NCBI RefSeq assembly: GCF_019249245.1
Contig: NZ_JAESDK010000003.1
Coordinates: 1 to 64,000 of the forward strand
Reading direction: 5' to 3'
DNA length: 64,000 nt
Source: Alteromonas lipotrueiana
Lineage (GTDB): Bacteria; Pseudomonadota; Gammaproteobacteria; Enterobacterales; Alteromonadaceae
Shown: positions 25,069 to 35,507 of the stretch, piece after piece
Layout of the letters: every line of letters starts with the position of its first letter
Numbering within the stretch: position 1 is the first letter of the stretch
Made by a program: the position numbers and the translations under genes
Notes under the pieces: model-generated
Databases searched by the model: none
Told to the model about the DNA's origin: nothing
What the model saw: only the letters and a program-made list of their open reading frames with translations

Positions 25069-27243
25069 ATGCAAGCCACTATTAAAGCTGAACGCAGCCT
25101 GTTCTCTTACCCCAAATACTGGGCACACTGCTACGGTACCGCGCCGTTTTTACCTACCACCCGCGCCGAAATGGACGAACTGGGCTGGGATAGTTGCGAT
25201 GTTATCATTGTAACCGGCGATGCGTACGTTGATCATCCAAGCTTTGGGATGGCGGTACTTGGACGCGTACTTGAGGCTCACGGTTTTAGAGTGGGAATTA
25301 TTGCCCAGCCTGACTGGACCAGCAAAGATGCTTTTATGCAACTGGGTCAGCCTAACCTGTATTTTGGTGTCACGGCCGGCAATATGGACTCAATGATAAA
25401 CCGCTACACGGCTGATAAAAAGTTGCGTCATGACGATGCCTATACTCCTGACAATGTGGGTGGCAAACGTCCTGATCGGGCGGTTACCGTGTATGCCCAG
25501 CGCTGTCGTGAAGCCTTTAAAGGTGTGCCGGTTATTATTGGTGGCATTGAAGCCAGTTTACGTCGTATTGCCCATTATGATTACTGGTCTGAAAAAGTGC
25601 GTCGTTCAGTTTTATTCGACGCAAAAGCCGACATGCTGATGTTTGGTAATGCCGAACGCCCATTAATTGAAGTCACCCATCGCCTGGCTGCCGGTGAAAA
25701 TATCGCCGATATTACCGACTTACGCGGTACGGCCATTATTGTTAAACAGCCCCTGCCGGGCTGGCAAGGCGTAGACTCTACGTCATTAGACAAACCGGGT
25801 AAAATTGAGCCCATCCCCAGTCCTTATCAGGAAATTCCTGACTGCGATAAAGCTGAAACCAATAAAGATGCCGGGGCGGATAAAGCACAGCCTATTGTTA
25901 TTCAGCCGCCTGAACGTCGTAAGCCGTGGGAAAATGTGTATGTCAAGATGCCCGCATTTGAGACCGTGCGCGACAATAAAACTCTGTATGCTCATACCTC
26001 ACGTATTTTGCATCAGGAAGTAAATCCGGGTTGTGCCCGGGCTTTGTTGCAACGCCATGGCGATCGTCATATCTGGATCAACCCTCCGGCGATGCCGCTT
26101 GAAACTGAGGAAATGGATGCGGTATTTGATTTGCCTTATCAGCGCGTGCCTCACCCCAGCTATGGCGATGCGAAAATACCTGCCTATGACATGATTCGCT
26201 TTAGCATAAATATTATGCGTGGCTGTTATGGCGGCTGTACTTTTTGCTCAATTACCGAGCACGAAGGCCGGATTATTCAAAGTCGTTCTGAAGACTCGAT
26301 TATCCGTGAAATAGAAACAATTCGTGATTCGGTACCAGGTTTTACCGGCGTGATTTCAGATTTAGGCGGACCTACCGCTAATATGTATCGACTGCGTTGT
26401 AAAAGCGCCAAAGCCGAAGCCACCTGTCGTCGGCCTTCTTGTGTGTATCCCAGCATTTGTGCGCACATGGATACCAACCATGCGCCTACTATCAGCCTGT
26501 ACAAACGCGCGCGAAACTTACCCGGTATTAAAAAGGTACTGATAGCCTCGGGAGTACGTTACGATTTAGCGGTAGAAGACCCTGAGTATGTTAAGGAATT
26601 GGCGCTACACCATACCGGCGGTTATTTAAAAATTGCGCCAGAACATACTGAAGATGGGCCATTATCGAAAATGATGAAGCCCGGCATGGGCTCGTACTAT
26701 CAGTTTAAAGAATTGTTTGATAAGTATTCTGCCGAGGCGGGCAAAAAACAGTATTTGATTCCGTACTTTATAGCGTCGCATCCCGGGACCACCGACGAAG
26801 ACATGTTGGCTTTGGCAATTTGGCTAAAAGAAAACCGCTTTAAGTTGGATCAGGTACAAAACTTCTACCCATCGCCAATGGCCACTGCAACTACGATGTA
26901 CCATACCGAGGTAGACAGCCTGCGCAAGGTCAAAAAAGACAGTGAGCATGTGCCTTCTGCCAAAGGTGAGATTCATCGCCGGTTACACAAAGCCATGTTG
27001 CGCTATCACGACCCGAAAAACTTTGCGCAAATTCGTAAGGCGCTTATTGCAATGGACCGTGAAGACCTGATTGGCCGTGGGCCGCAACATTTAGTGCCGC
27101 CAGAATCTAAAGAAGAAAAACGCCAGCAGGCTGCCCGCCCTAAGCGTGGCGAGCGCGCCTTAACTAAGCACACTGGTTTACCCCCAAAAGGCTTTAAGCA
27201 TAAGCGCAAACCTGTAGCGAAAGGTAAGCCTGGCCCCCGCTAA
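25069..27243 (+). CDS. ygiQ: YgiQ family radical SAM protein
   Basis: A 724-residue protein of the YgiQ family. The N-terminal domain (about 1-330) is followed by the radical-SAM core with Cys386-x3-Cys390-x2-Cys393 in '[16 protein letters not shown]', which binds a [4Fe-4S] cluster and S-adenosylmethionine. Near residues 420-465 is a second Cys-rich stretch ('[24 protein letters not shown]') that may hold another cluster. The C-terminus is basic and lysine-rich, as usual in the family. The substrate is unknown. It is a monocistronic gene in a conserved location type (housekeeping). Confidence 0.92.
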   Translation: MQATIKAERSLFSYPKYWAHCYGTAPFLPTTRAEMDELGWDSCDVIIVTGDAYVDHPSFGMAVLGRVLEAHGFRVGIIAQPDWTSKDAFMQLGQPNLYFGVTAGNMDSMINRYTADKKLRHDDAYTPDNVGGKRPDRAVTVYAQRCREAFKGVPVIIGGIEASLRRIAHYDYWSEKVRRSVLFDAKADMLMFGNAERPLIEVTHRLAAGENIADITDLRGTAIIVKQPLPGWQGVDSTSLDKPGKIEPIPSPYQEIPDCDKAETNKDAGADKAQPIVIQPPERRKPWENVYVKMPAFETVRDNKTLYAHTSRILHQEVNPGCARALLQRHGDRHIWINPPAMPLETEEMDAVFDLPYQRVPHPSYGDAKIPAYDMIRFSINIMRGCYGGCTFCSITEHEGRIIQSRSEDSIIREIETIRDSVPGFTGVISDLGGPTANMYRLRCKSAKAEATCRRPSCVYPSICAHMDTNHAPTISLYKRARNLPGIKKVLIASGVRYDLAVEDPEYVKELALHHTGGYLKIAPEHTEDGPLSKMMKPGMGSYYQFKELFDKYSAEAGKKQYLIPYFIASHPGTTDEDMLALAIWLKENRFKLDQVQNFYPSPMATATTMYHTEVDSLRKVKKDSEHVPSAKGEIHRRLHKAMLRYHDPKNFAQIRKALIAMDREDLIGRGPQHLVPPESKEEKRQQAARPKRGERALTKHTGLPPKGFKHKRKPVAKGKPGPR

Positions 27244-27326
27244 GGCAAAGCTGTTTGGCTGGGGCGGTTTACTTGCTGCCCCAGCTTTACCTGTAGGCTG
27301 CTTTTACACTGATGCGCCAATTTTGT

Positions 27327-27719
27327 TTATAGCGCAAAAATATTGGTGCTGAATATCAGGTAACTAAAAAAAGCGATGTTTGCGCCGCAAGTAAACACAA
27401 ATACGATTCTGAAAGTACGTTTTTGTGTTTTGTGCCTGAACAACTGTTGAGCCACGCACGCCCCCGGCCAGCCCCCCAATATTGCCATTATGTGCAAAGT
27501 TAGCTCAGACACACGCCACTTTTCATGTACAGAGGCTCGTTTGTCGCGCCAGTACCATATAAAGGTAATCAGGCTCATTACACTGTAAAGCAGCGCTACG
27601 GGAGTGAACCCGGGGTCATATTGCGCTGCCAGCCACCATGCCCCAATAAAAAGAAGCGCGACCACGGTAAATCCGGTAAGTGAACGCCTGGGCGTAGGCT
27701 TCGATGTTATTCTTGCCAT
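27327..27719 (-). CDS. DUF1294 membrane protein
   Basis: A 130-residue protein with three to four hydrophobic segments and the DUF1294 signature 'YWRDKRASVHEKWRVSELTLH' followed by 'ILGGWPGACVAQQLFRHKT'. Many relatives carry an N-terminal cold-shock domain; this one does not, only a short basic start (MARITSKPTPRRS). Function unknown, inner membrane. It is monocistronic. Confidence 0.85.
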   Translation of the reverse strand: MARITSKPTPRRSLTGFTVVALLFIGAWWLAAQYDPGFTPVALLYSVMSLITFIWYWRDKRASVHEKWRVSELTLHIMAILGGWPGACVAQQLFRHKTQKRTFRIVFVFTCGANIAFFSYLIFSTNIFAL

Positions 27720-27887
27720 CTTATTAATTCCTCTTTCTGTTCTTGGTATACATTCGTCATTGTTGCTGCGTTATTGAAATAGGTACGCGTAAACGCGCTA
27801 CATCTGGCACCATCGCTGCGCATAATCTATCGAATCGCTGTGATGGGCCTGGGCTTAAATTTACAGCATTTTACGATCCAGACTCAC

Positions 27888-28760
27888 TTAGGTGTCAAAA
27901 TGCGCACGAACAAAACGGCTAAACTGTTGTAGTTTTTGAGAAGGGTATACCAGTTGCGGATGAAACATCACCATATCATTCGTATCTAGAGTGTAAGATT
28001 TTAACACCTGAGACAACCGCCCCGCCTCAATATCATCGTGTACATAGTAACTGGCAATGCGAATGATACCCTCGCCCCTTAATGCCTGTTGCCGAAGTAA
28101 GTGGTTCTCGTTGGTGATAAGACTACCGGTTACGGCAATATCGATATTACCGAGAGGCCAGGTGCGCTGATGTTGAGTTACCAGGCAATTATGTTGGAAC
28201 AAGTCAGGCGGGGTCTGGGGCCAACCACCTTGCTGAAGATAGTCAGGCGCTGCTACCAACACATGTTGATAGCTAAAGAGTTTGTGAACAACCATGTCTT
28301 GTGGAGGGGTGTTGGTAGCCCGAAATGCCAGGTCAAAATTTTGCTGGTACAAATTAAAAGTGGTGTAACTGCAGTTAATCTCAAAGGTTATCTCTGGGTG
28401 CTGAGCACGAAACGCATTACACACGTCAAATAAAAAGGTTTCAGCAAACATCTTAGGCGCGGTAATTTTTAGCGGCCCACTCAGGGTATGATGATGCTCA
28501 CCCACACTGCGCTCTAGCTGCAATACTTGTTTTCGTATGGTCAGTCCTTGCTCTAATGCGCGTTCGCCGGCGGGAGTCAACCTTACGCTTCGCGTGGTGC
28601 GCAACAATAACGGACACTGCCATTGGGCTTCCAGCGTTTTGATTTGTTCTGACAAATAGCCTTTTGAAATGCCCAAAGCCTGTGCAGCCCGGGTAAAGTT
28701 TAACTGTTGTGCCAGTTCAACAAACAGCATAAGCCGTTCAAACCGTTTATGTTCAAGCAT
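27888..28760 (-). CDS. LysR family transcriptional regulator
   Basis: A 290-residue regulator with an N-terminal winged helix-turn-helix (residues about 5-65: 'LNFTRAAQALGISKGYLSEQIKTLE') and a periplasmic-binding-like effector domain. It is divergently transcribed from the aldo/keto reductase gene, with about 110 bp between the two start codons; this is the usual LysR arrangement and suggests it controls that gene. The inducer is unknown. No perfect T-N11-A box is clear, though the AT-rich 28800-28860 stretch is where it would bind. Confidence 0.9.
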   Translation of the reverse strand: MLEHKRFERLMLFVELAQQLNFTRAAQALGISKGYLSEQIKTLEAQWQCPLLLRTTRSVRLTPAGERALEQGLTIRKQVLQLERSVGEHHHTLSGPLKITAPKMFAETFLFDVCNAFRAQHPEITFEINCSYTTFNLYQQNFDLAFRATNTPPQDMVVHKLFSYQHVLVAAPDYLQQGGWPQTPPDLFQHNCLVTQHQRTWPLGNIDIAVTGSLITNENHLLRQQALRGEGIIRIASYYVHDDIEAGRLSQVLKSYTLDTNDMVMFHPQLVYPSQKLQQFSRFVRAHFDT

Positions 28761-28870
28761 ATTGTATGGCTCTGATTGTTTTGTTGAGTGAACAAAGAAT
28801 TTCCATATATCTTATTTTGTTTATTATAAAAAACAATATTATGGTAGCTTTAAATTCCACGGGATACATC

Positions 28871-29845
28871 ATGTCAACATCATTCGCTCTTCAGCAATAC
28901 CTGCCCAAGGCCAGTCGTCTTGTTTATGGATGCATGGGTTTGGGCGGCGGCTGGAATCAGAACCCAGTTAGCCAACAAGATATAAAACAAGCGAGCGAAA
29001 TAACACAAACGGCACTGAACGCCGGCATTACTGTGTTTGATCATGCTGACATCTACACTTTTTCAAAAGCCGAACACGTTTTCGGGCAGGTGCTAAAACA
29101 AACTCCTTCGCTGCGAAATCAGCTTTATATTCAGTCAAAATGTGGTATTCGGTTTGAAGATGAACACAACGCAGGCCGTTATGACTTTTCTGCCCAGTGG
29201 GTGCGCCAGTCGGTAGAACAGAGCCTGCAGCGACTTCACTGTGAACAATTAGATGTGTTGCTGTTGCACCGCCCCGATCCCCTGATGCAATTAAACGAGC
29301 TGGCTGAAACGATTAACACGTTACATCAGCAGGGTAAAATTGCGCATATTGGGGTGTCAAATATGAACACGGCACAGATTGCATTTTTGCAAAGTGCGTT
29401 GTCACTTCCTATTGTGGCAAATCAGATTGAAATGAGTCTGGCAAAAACCGACTGGCTAGATGATAGCATTGGGGTAAATACGCCTGCGTCGGCGAATGTG
29501 GGGTTTAATACCGGCTTGTTAGAGTACTGCCAAATGCATGATATTCAGTTGCAGGCATGGGGATGCCTGGCGCAAGGAACATTTTCTGAAGCAGGCTTAA
29601 ACGCCGAGGATCCTCGTATTCAAAAAACCGCCCATTATGTGAAGCAGCTGGCCGCTGAATATCAGGTGTCGGGTGAAGCCATTGTACTGGCATTTTTACT
29701 GCGGCACCCGGCTAATATTCAACCGGTTATTGGTACCACGAATACCAAACGTATTGATGCATGTGCTCAGGCAACGACGGTGTCGTTAACCCGGGAGCAG
29801 TGGTACAACCTTTATGTTTTTTCACGAGGTGAGGCTTTGCCCTGA
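28871..29845 (+). CDS. Aldo/keto reductase (YdhF-like)
   Basis: A 324-residue NADPH-dependent oxidoreductase with the TIM-barrel fold. The catalytic tetrad is visible: Asp and Tyr in 'FDHADIYTF', Lys in 'QSKCG', His in 'LLLHRPDP'. 'GVSNM' and the C-terminal 'VIGTTNTKRI' nucleotide-binding loop are present. It resembles E. coli YdhF more than the DkgA type. The start at 28871 is chosen because the protein begins MSTSFALQQYLPKASRLVYGCMGLGG there, as family members do; an earlier in-frame ATG at 28766 would add a hydrophobic leader. It is probably regulated by the divergent LysR gene. Confidence 0.88.
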   Translation: MSTSFALQQYLPKASRLVYGCMGLGGGWNQNPVSQQDIKQASEITQTALNAGITVFDHADIYTFSKAEHVFGQVLKQTPSLRNQLYIQSKCGIRFEDEHNAGRYDFSAQWVRQSVEQSLQRLHCEQLDVLLLHRPDPLMQLNELAETINTLHQQGKIAHIGVSNMNTAQIAFLQSALSLPIVANQIEMSLAKTDWLDDSIGVNTPASANVGFNTGLLEYCQMHDIQLQAWGCLAQGTFSEAGLNAEDPRIQKTAHYVKQLAAEYQVSGEAIVLAFLLRHPANIQPVIGTTNTKRIDACAQATTVSLTREQWYNLYVFSRGEALP

Positions 29846-29892
29846 TATCGCAGAGCAAGACGGGTTGACTTAATATCGCACCGTTATTACTT

Positions 29893-29926
29893 CTTATAAA
29901 TCCAGCCAAATTGCTGGATTTATAAG
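29893..29926. terminator. Perfect 14-bp hairpin between convergent genes
   Basis: CTTATAAATCCAGC-CAAATT-GCTGGATTTATAAG lies between the reductase stop (29845) and the convergent small gene (29954). It is likely a bidirectional terminator, although the T-run is inside the stem. Confidence 0.6.
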
Positions 29927-29953
29927 ATCACTATAAAGCAATTCAGCGTCCAC

Positions 29954-30169
29954 CTAAGGACGCGTGGGAGTCTCTTCAATAAGCTTAGCAATTTCACTGT
30001 TGTCACTGGTTTTTGCTAAATCAATAAGATAACTTTTTTGCAAATCGCCTAGCATTTCAGTTGCAAGGTATTGCTTTACGCGGTTAGTTTCGCCATTAGC
30101 AATAGCCGATTCTAACCCTTTCATGCCGGCAATACTGCGATCGCCTTGTGCTTGATTATCATTCTCCAT
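29954..30169 (-). CDS. Small conserved-looking soluble protein (71 aa)
   Basis: A 71-residue helical acidic protein ('KGLESAIANGETNRVKQYLATEMLGDLQKSYLIDLAK'). The repeat-like helix pattern recalls a single ankyrin-type or TPR-like unit but is too short to assign. The good ribosome site (CAGGAGCC, 4 bp before ATG) supports it as a real gene. No function is known to me. Confidence 0.55.
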   Translation of the reverse strand: MENDNQAQGDRSIAGMKGLESAIANGETNRVKQYLATEMLGDLQKSYLIDLAKTSDNSEIAKLIEETPTRP

Positions 30170-30308
30170 AATGGCTCCTGTGTGGGTAGAATTAAATTTA
30201 TAAATGAGGATATCTACTTTTTTCGTGCCACATGCCGTTTTGGTTTACTAAAAAATGAATATTTGTCAGATTTTAACAAAGAACCGAGATTTTTGGGCGT
30301 ACCAGATA

Positions 30309-30339
30309 CAAAAAAACGCATTGTAAAAATACGTTTTTT
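30309..30339. terminator. Intrinsic terminator
   Basis: AAAAAACGCATTGTAAAAATACGTTTTTT forms a stem flanked by A- and T-runs, close after the stop of the AsmA-like gene on the minus strand. Confidence 0.6.
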
Positions 30340-30357
30340 CAGGGGTGAAATTATCGC

Positions 30358-31209
30358 CTACTGACCATCATCTCGCTTAAACAAATCACCTATTTTGTCT
30401 GAGGCTTTGTTCATAAGCTTATCTTTTTCTTCATTAAGCTTTTCGCGTGCACGATCTTTTTCAGCATCGATTTTTTCCATTGCACGGGCTTTTTCGGCCT
30501 CAATTTTTTCAGCAACTTTTGCTTTGAGACGTTCACGGGCTTCGGTTTTTGCTTGCTTAATTACATTATCCAGCATTGCTTTCATAACTGCTGCGCCTAC
30601 CTGATCAGCCGGTAATCCGTCCGGTTTACCAATAGGGCCAGCATTAAACGTGGGCAAGGTTACCTCATAAGACTTTTGATCAATTTCGAGTTGCGCCGTT
30701 TGTAGTTCTTCAAAGTTCAACCGCAGTGTGGTGTTGCTTACCGTTACATTTTCTACAATAACACGGGGCATGGCCTGGTCAGACTCGGTCTGCTTCGGCT
30801 CTTCAGACGTGGCGGGCATATTAGCTTCGATGTTGTCTTTCAATACCAACAAGTTACTTTGACCTGACGCGTTGACTTCGTACAAAATATCCGGCGCTGC
30901 CACACTGACATTTTGAATAACATAAGGTTCAGACGTGGCGCCGCCCAAATCCAACGACATTTCACCTAAAGCAATGGCGTTGTCGTCAGAAAAATTTTCT
31001 GGATTTTTTATATTGGTTCCGGCAATAGCTAAACGGCCTTCGCTATACGCCAGGTCAACATTTTCTACGGTTACAGGTGTACCGAGATAACGGGTCCCCT
31101 GCTTTTCTATCTGGGTATGAATGAAATCACCCGCTTCGCTCAGCATATACCAGATACCGCCTACTACAAGCAGTACCAGTATCAATAAAATGGTTAAGAC
31201 TTTTTTCAT
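30358..31209 (-). CDS. AsmA-like envelope protein with charged coiled-coil tail
   Basis: A 283-residue protein anchored by an N-terminal membrane helix (residues 4-24). 'FIHTQIEKQGTRYLGTPVTVENVDLAYSEGRLAIAGTNIKNPENF' is the start of the AsmA/DUF748 type of beta-taco proteins, which handle lipid transport in the envelope. From about residue 215 the tail is a highly charged helix ('ARERLKAKVAEKIEAEKARAMEKIDAEKDRAREK'), an A/E/K-rich coiled coil. It is short for an AsmA protein, so it may hold only the anchoring portion. No partner gene is adjacent. Lipid or LPS handling is inference. Confidence 0.7.
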   Translation of the reverse strand: MKKVLTILLILVLLVVGGIWYMLSEAGDFIHTQIEKQGTRYLGTPVTVENVDLAYSEGRLAIAGTNIKNPENFSDDNAIALGEMSLDLGGATSEPYVIQNVSVAAPDILYEVNASGQSNLLVLKDNIEANMPATSEEPKQTESDQAMPRVIVENVTVSNTTLRLNFEELQTAQLEIDQKSYEVTLPTFNAGPIGKPDGLPADQVGAAVMKAMLDNVIKQAKTEARERLKAKVAEKIEAEKARAMEKIDAEKDRAREKLNEEKDKLMNKASDKIGDLFKRDDGQ

Positions 31210-31365
31210 TTTTCATTCCTTTTTGATCGGTTCAGTCTTTTGAAGTACCACAATAACTCCATTAAGATCAAAATGGTAGCTGCCTGATTAAAATATCGAC
31301 ACAGTATTAACTGCAATATTATTAAAACCCATTGTAATAACGGGTCACACATTTAGCCCAACCGC

Positions 31366-34300
31366 CTACTTGGTATGCATATCTTTTTCACTGAAAAACA
31401 ACGAATATAATACTGGAACCGCCACCAGCGTGAGTAATGTGGCAAACGTTAAACCACCCATAATAGTTACCGCCATGCTGGCAAAAAATGCGTCCCATAA
31501 TAGCGGCAACATCCCCAGTACAGTGGTTAATACCGCCAGAATAACCGGCCTTGCCCTGCTTATACTGGCACCGGTGATGGCCTCATGTAAATTATCGGCA
31601 CTGCGACGTCGCAAGTCAGCTTCATCGACCAGCACAATGGCATTTTTAATCAACATACCTGATAAGCTCAACAGACCCAACAATGCAGTAAAACTAAACG
31701 GCAGCCCGGTAAGTAATAGCCCTGCGGTAACACCACAAATACACATGGGCACAATAATCCAGATAAGAAGAGCCTGGCGTAAGGCGTTAAACAAAAGTAT
31801 GGTAATTAGTATCATAGCCAAAAAGCTAATAGGCAATTTGGTTCCCAGGCTTGCCTGTGCATCCCGCGAACTTTCAAACTCGCCGCCCCATTCAAGCGTA
31901 TACCCCTGGGGCAGTTCTATATTATTTACTGCATCAACAATAGTCGCGCGCGCTGTTGCTGCTGTTACGTTACCCTGTGGTTCGGCTTGCACGGTTAATG
32001 TGCGCACCCGGTTGCGCCGATGAATGATTCCGTTTTGAGAATGCAGCTCAAAATCTTTTACTACCTGGGCTACCGGAATAAAGCTGCGCTCTGATTCACT
32101 GTAGATTAAGCGGTCTTCAAGCCAGGACATACTGCGACGTTCTTCAGCAGGCGGACGAATAACAACCGGAATTTGCCGGTCGTCTTCGCGATACACACCC
32201 ACCTGGTTACCCACACTGGCAAACGCCAGAGCCTCTGCAATTTGTGTACGAGATAACCCGGCTATGCGAGCCTTTTCATCGTCTATTACCGGTTTAACCA
32301 CCAGCTCACGCTGTCGCCAATCCTGACGAATATCGGTAAGCAAAGGTTCTTGCGACATTATCTTTTGAGCCTGAGCACCTAATTTTCTAAGGACTTCGGG
32401 GTCGTTGCCCATAAAGCGCGCTTCAATTTTTGCTCCTTCTGCAGGGCCAAAGAAAATACGCTTGGCGTATATTTGTGCCTGAGGATGCTCATCGGCGATG
32501 GTATTTTGGATATATTCAACAACTGCCGGTATTTGTTCGCGCGTTGTAGTGCGCACAATAAATTGTCCGTAAGCGGGATTAGGCAATTGAGGTGCATAGG
32601 TCAGCATAAAACGACTTGCGCCCATGCCAATGACACTGGTTACCTCGGCGACCTCCTGACGCTGCAAAATTTTCTTTTCTATTGCAATCATATCGTCTTC
32701 AGTAGCGCGAATATCGCTACCTTGAGGAAGATAATAATTCACATAAAAGATGGGAGTATTAGAGGGTGGAAAGAACGATTGTTTTACCTGCCCAAAGCCC
32801 ACCACACATATGGCCGTAGTAACAAATAGTATAACCAGGGTTAACCGACGATGCTTAAGCGCCGTCCCTAATAAGCTTTTGTAAAACCGAAAACCGCGGC
32901 CCTGATAAATATCGTTCGTTTGTGGGTTAGTCTCGGTTTTAAATAGATAATGGCCCAGTAAGGGGGTTACCGTTACGGCTAATACCCAGCTTAGCAGCAG
33001 CGAAATTAAAATAACGGCAAACAACGAGAACATAAAGTCGCCAGTGGTGTCTTGCGATAACCCAATACCGGCGAATGCCAGAACTCCGATCACCGTGGCG
33101 GCCAATAACGGATACTGGGTTTGCTGTGCGGCTTCTTCGGCAGCCTCTACCGACTGCTTGCCTTTTTGCATATTTAGCAGCATTGATTCAGCAATAACAA
33201 TGGCGTTATCTACCAACATGCCCATCGCAATAATAAGCGCACCCAGGGATATGCGTTCCATCTGAATAGAAAATACCCACATCAGTAATACGGTACCCAG
33301 AACGGTCAGCAACAAGGTGCCTCCGACAACCACACCTACCCGCCAGCCCATCACCAACAGTAATACCGCCACCACAATGCCTACTGATGCGGCCAGGTTG
33401 ACCAAAAAGTCACTAATGGCTTCGTCAACTACGTTGTGTTGTTCGTAAATAGGGTTGATTGACACTCCTAATGGCAGTTTTTCGCGCAGTTTATTTAAGT
33501 GGGCTTCAACATTATTGCCTATATCAACAATGTTTAAGTCGCTGCGCCCGGCTATGGCCAGCGTAAACGCAGATTGCCCGTTGTGGCGTGCTAACTGCTG
33601 AGGCGTTTCGGTTTCAGCACGATACACATCAGCGATATCGCCAATATTAAGCTGTTCGGTAGTGCCTGGCACCCCAAAGCTTAAGCTTCGGATGGTTGCT
33701 GCCGAGTCGTCTCCGGCAGGAATAACTAACCGAATACGCCGATCTTCAACTCGTATGCTACCTGCATCTGCAATCGCGCTTTCGGTTTGAAATACACTGG
33801 CAATTTGTGACATTGAAATGCCCAGGCTGGCCAGTTTTTGCTGACTTGCTTCAACATAAATGGTTTCTTGCACAACGCCGGCTAATTGCGCCCGGGTTAC
33901 GCCGGGCACCGTCAACACTTCACGCCGTAACCTGGAGGCCAGCTCACGCTTTTGACGATTAGAAAATCCTTCGGCTGTTACCGCATAGTACATGCCATAC
34001 ACATCGCCAAAATCATCATTTACCACCGGGGCACTTGCGCCAGCAGGCAGCGAGCGTTGAGCAGCGTCGACTTTTCGCCGAAGCTCATCCCACGCCTGGG
34101 GCAAATTAGATCCATCAAAATCATCGCGCAGTTCAACGGTTACCTGCGACTGGCCGGGTAACGAGCGTGAGGTAATATCGCCGAGTTGGGAAAGCTGTTG
34201 TACCGATGATTCGATAGCCTCGGTAACTTCCTGCTCTACCTCTGTAGCGGTAGCGCCTGGGTAATAGGTGGTAACAATGGCGGTTTTAATCGCAAAAGCG

Positions 34301-34413
34301 GGGTCTTCTAACTTACCAATCTGTATAACAGCATTTATTCCCCCCACCAGAAATAATGTCATTAACAACCAAATAGTAAGCTGGTTTTTTATCGAGTACG
34401 TCGCAATTTTCAT
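31366..34413 (-). CDS. RND efflux pump permease
   Basis: A 1015-residue inner-membrane proton antiporter of the AcrB/HAE-1-type RND superfamily. Twelve membrane helices in two halves are separated by large periplasmic loops. The proton-relay Asp lies in 'GMLVDNAIVIAE' (TM4) and the Lys in 'GMLIKNAIVLVDEAD' (TM10). It exports drugs, dyes or toxic compounds through an adaptor and an outer-membrane channel. It overlaps the adaptor gene by 4 bp and is regulated by the TetR gene upstream. No outer-membrane factor gene is in the operon, so a shared TolC is expected. Confidence 0.93.
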   Translation of the reverse strand: MKIATYSIKNQLTIWLLMTLFLVGGINAVIQIGKLEDPAFAIKTAIVTTYYPGATATEVEQEVTEAIESSVQQLSQLGDITSRSLPGQSQVTVELRDDFDGSNLPQAWDELRRKVDAAQRSLPAGASAPVVNDDFGDVYGMYYAVTAEGFSNRQKRELASRLRREVLTVPGVTRAQLAGVVQETIYVEASQQKLASLGISMSQIASVFQTESAIADAGSIRVEDRRIRLVIPAGDDSAATIRSLSFGVPGTTEQLNIGDIADVYRAETETPQQLARHNGQSAFTLAIAGRSDLNIVDIGNNVEAHLNKLREKLPLGVSINPIYEQHNVVDEAISDFLVNLAASVGIVVAVLLLVMGWRVGVVVGGTLLLTVLGTVLLMWVFSIQMERISLGALIIAMGMLVDNAIVIAESMLLNMQKGKQSVEAAEEAAQQTQYPLLAATVIGVLAFAGIGLSQDTTGDFMFSLFAVILISLLLSWVLAVTVTPLLGHYLFKTETNPQTNDIYQGRGFRFYKSLLGTALKHRRLTLVILFVTTAICVVGFGQVKQSFFPPSNTPIFYVNYYLPQGSDIRATEDDMIAIEKKILQRQEVAEVTSVIGMGASRFMLTYAPQLPNPAYGQFIVRTTTREQIPAVVEYIQNTIADEHPQAQIYAKRIFFGPAEGAKIEARFMGNDPEVLRKLGAQAQKIMSQEPLLTDIRQDWRQRELVVKPVIDDEKARIAGLSRTQIAEALAFASVGNQVGVYREDDRQIPVVIRPPAEERRSMSWLEDRLIYSESERSFIPVAQVVKDFELHSQNGIIHRRNRVRTLTVQAEPQGNVTAATARATIVDAVNNIELPQGYTLEWGGEFESSRDAQASLGTKLPISFLAMILITILLFNALRQALLIWIIVPMCICGVTAGLLLTGLPFSFTALLGLLSLSGMLIKNAIVLVDEADLRRRSADNLHEAITGASISRARPVILAVLTTVLGMLPLLWDAFFASMAVTIMGGLTFATLLTLVAVPVLYSLFFSEKDMHTK

Positions 34414-35507
34414 AGCACCGGTTTCTCATTGTCAAACGGGCGTACCAGCATATCGTTCTGCAGTTCACGAATGCCGGCTGCGACTATTACTTCACCGGCT
34501 TTAATGCCACTGATAATTTGTGCATTTTGGTCACGAATAATGCCTAACTTTACTGGTTGGTAAGACACACTACCCGCTGACTTATCAAACACCCACACGG
34601 CAAATTCTTCAGGTCCTGAGGTATCAATAGCGCCCATAGGCACCCACCAACCTGAATTGTTATTGCCGCGCTCAATTTCAATACGCGCGGTCAATACCAT
34701 GCCAGGAAGCAGTTCTACGCCCTCAAGACGAGGTAGTTTAAAAGTGACCTGATAGGTTTGCGTGGCACTATTAACCTCTGTTTTGTGTTCAAGGTAACTC
34801 AGCTCTACCGGCTCACCCGCCTGATTTAAAATTTTATCGCCTTGTTTGTTTTCCAAAAACACCTGGTAGTGCGGCGCTTCTTCTACCGCCAATCGCATTA
34901 GTTGTTCAGGAATATTCACATGCACGCGTAAAAAATTAATATTTTGTACCCGTAATACTGGCTGATTGGGCTGAACGTACGAAAATTTCTCTACCAGACG
35001 ATTGGTAATAAGTGCATCAAACGGCGCATGAAGTTTGGTGTATTCCACATTCATTTGCGCATTTTCAACCGCCAGCTGAGCATTATCATAATTGGTTTTC
35101 AGCGAATCAAACTCAGAATCACTTATGTAGTTGTCTTGTTGCAGTTGCTTAGCCCGGTCAAAATCTGACTCGGCCTGGCGCATAGAAGACTGGGCCTGGC
35201 GCAAAGCGAGCTCGTAATCTTTGGGGTCCAGCGCAGCCAGCAACTTACCTTCTGAGATAACCACGCCCTGGCGGTCGGCTAGCTGAGTAATTCGACCCGC
35301 CACCTGAAATGACATATCTACGGTACTAAGCGCATCTACACGAGCCACAAAATGCCTGATGCTGGGTTGCACATCTTTACCCACTTCATAAAGTTGAACC
35401 AAAGGCGCCGGCTTAGCTTTTGTTTCTTCATTCTGCTTTGAGCATGCCATAAGAGTTAGTACGCCAAGCATTAGCAGGACAAATCGCTGCGAACAATTAA
35501 TTTTCAC
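34410..35507 (-). CDS. RND periplasmic adaptor (membrane fusion) lipoprotein
   Basis: A 365-residue periplasmic adaptor. The lipoprotein signal MKINCSQRFVLLMLGVLTLMAC (lipobox LMAC) is followed by a lipoyl half ('VDALSTVDMSFQVAGRITQL'), an alpha-hairpin coiled coil ('AQSSMRQAESDFDRAKQL'), the second lipoyl half and a beta-barrel. It bridges the permease to the outer-membrane channel. Its stop overlaps the permease start by 4 bp and its start overlaps the tetR end by 11 bp, so the three are translationally coupled. Confidence 0.93.
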   Translation of the reverse strand: MKINCSQRFVLLMLGVLTLMACSKQNEETKAKPAPLVQLYEVGKDVQPSIRHFVARVDALSTVDMSFQVAGRITQLADRQGVVISEGKLLAALDPKDYELALRQAQSSMRQAESDFDRAKQLQQDNYISDSEFDSLKTNYDNAQLAVENAQMNVEYTKLHAPFDALITNRLVEKFSYVQPNQPVLRVQNINFLRVHVNIPEQLMRLAVEEAPHYQVFLENKQGDKILNQAGEPVELSYLEHKTEVNSATQTYQVTFKLPRLEGVELLPGMVLTARIEIERGNNNSGWWVPMGAIDTSGPEEFAVWVFDKSAGSVSYQPVKLGIIRDQNAQIISGIKAGEVIVAAGIRELQNDMLVRPFDNEKPVL

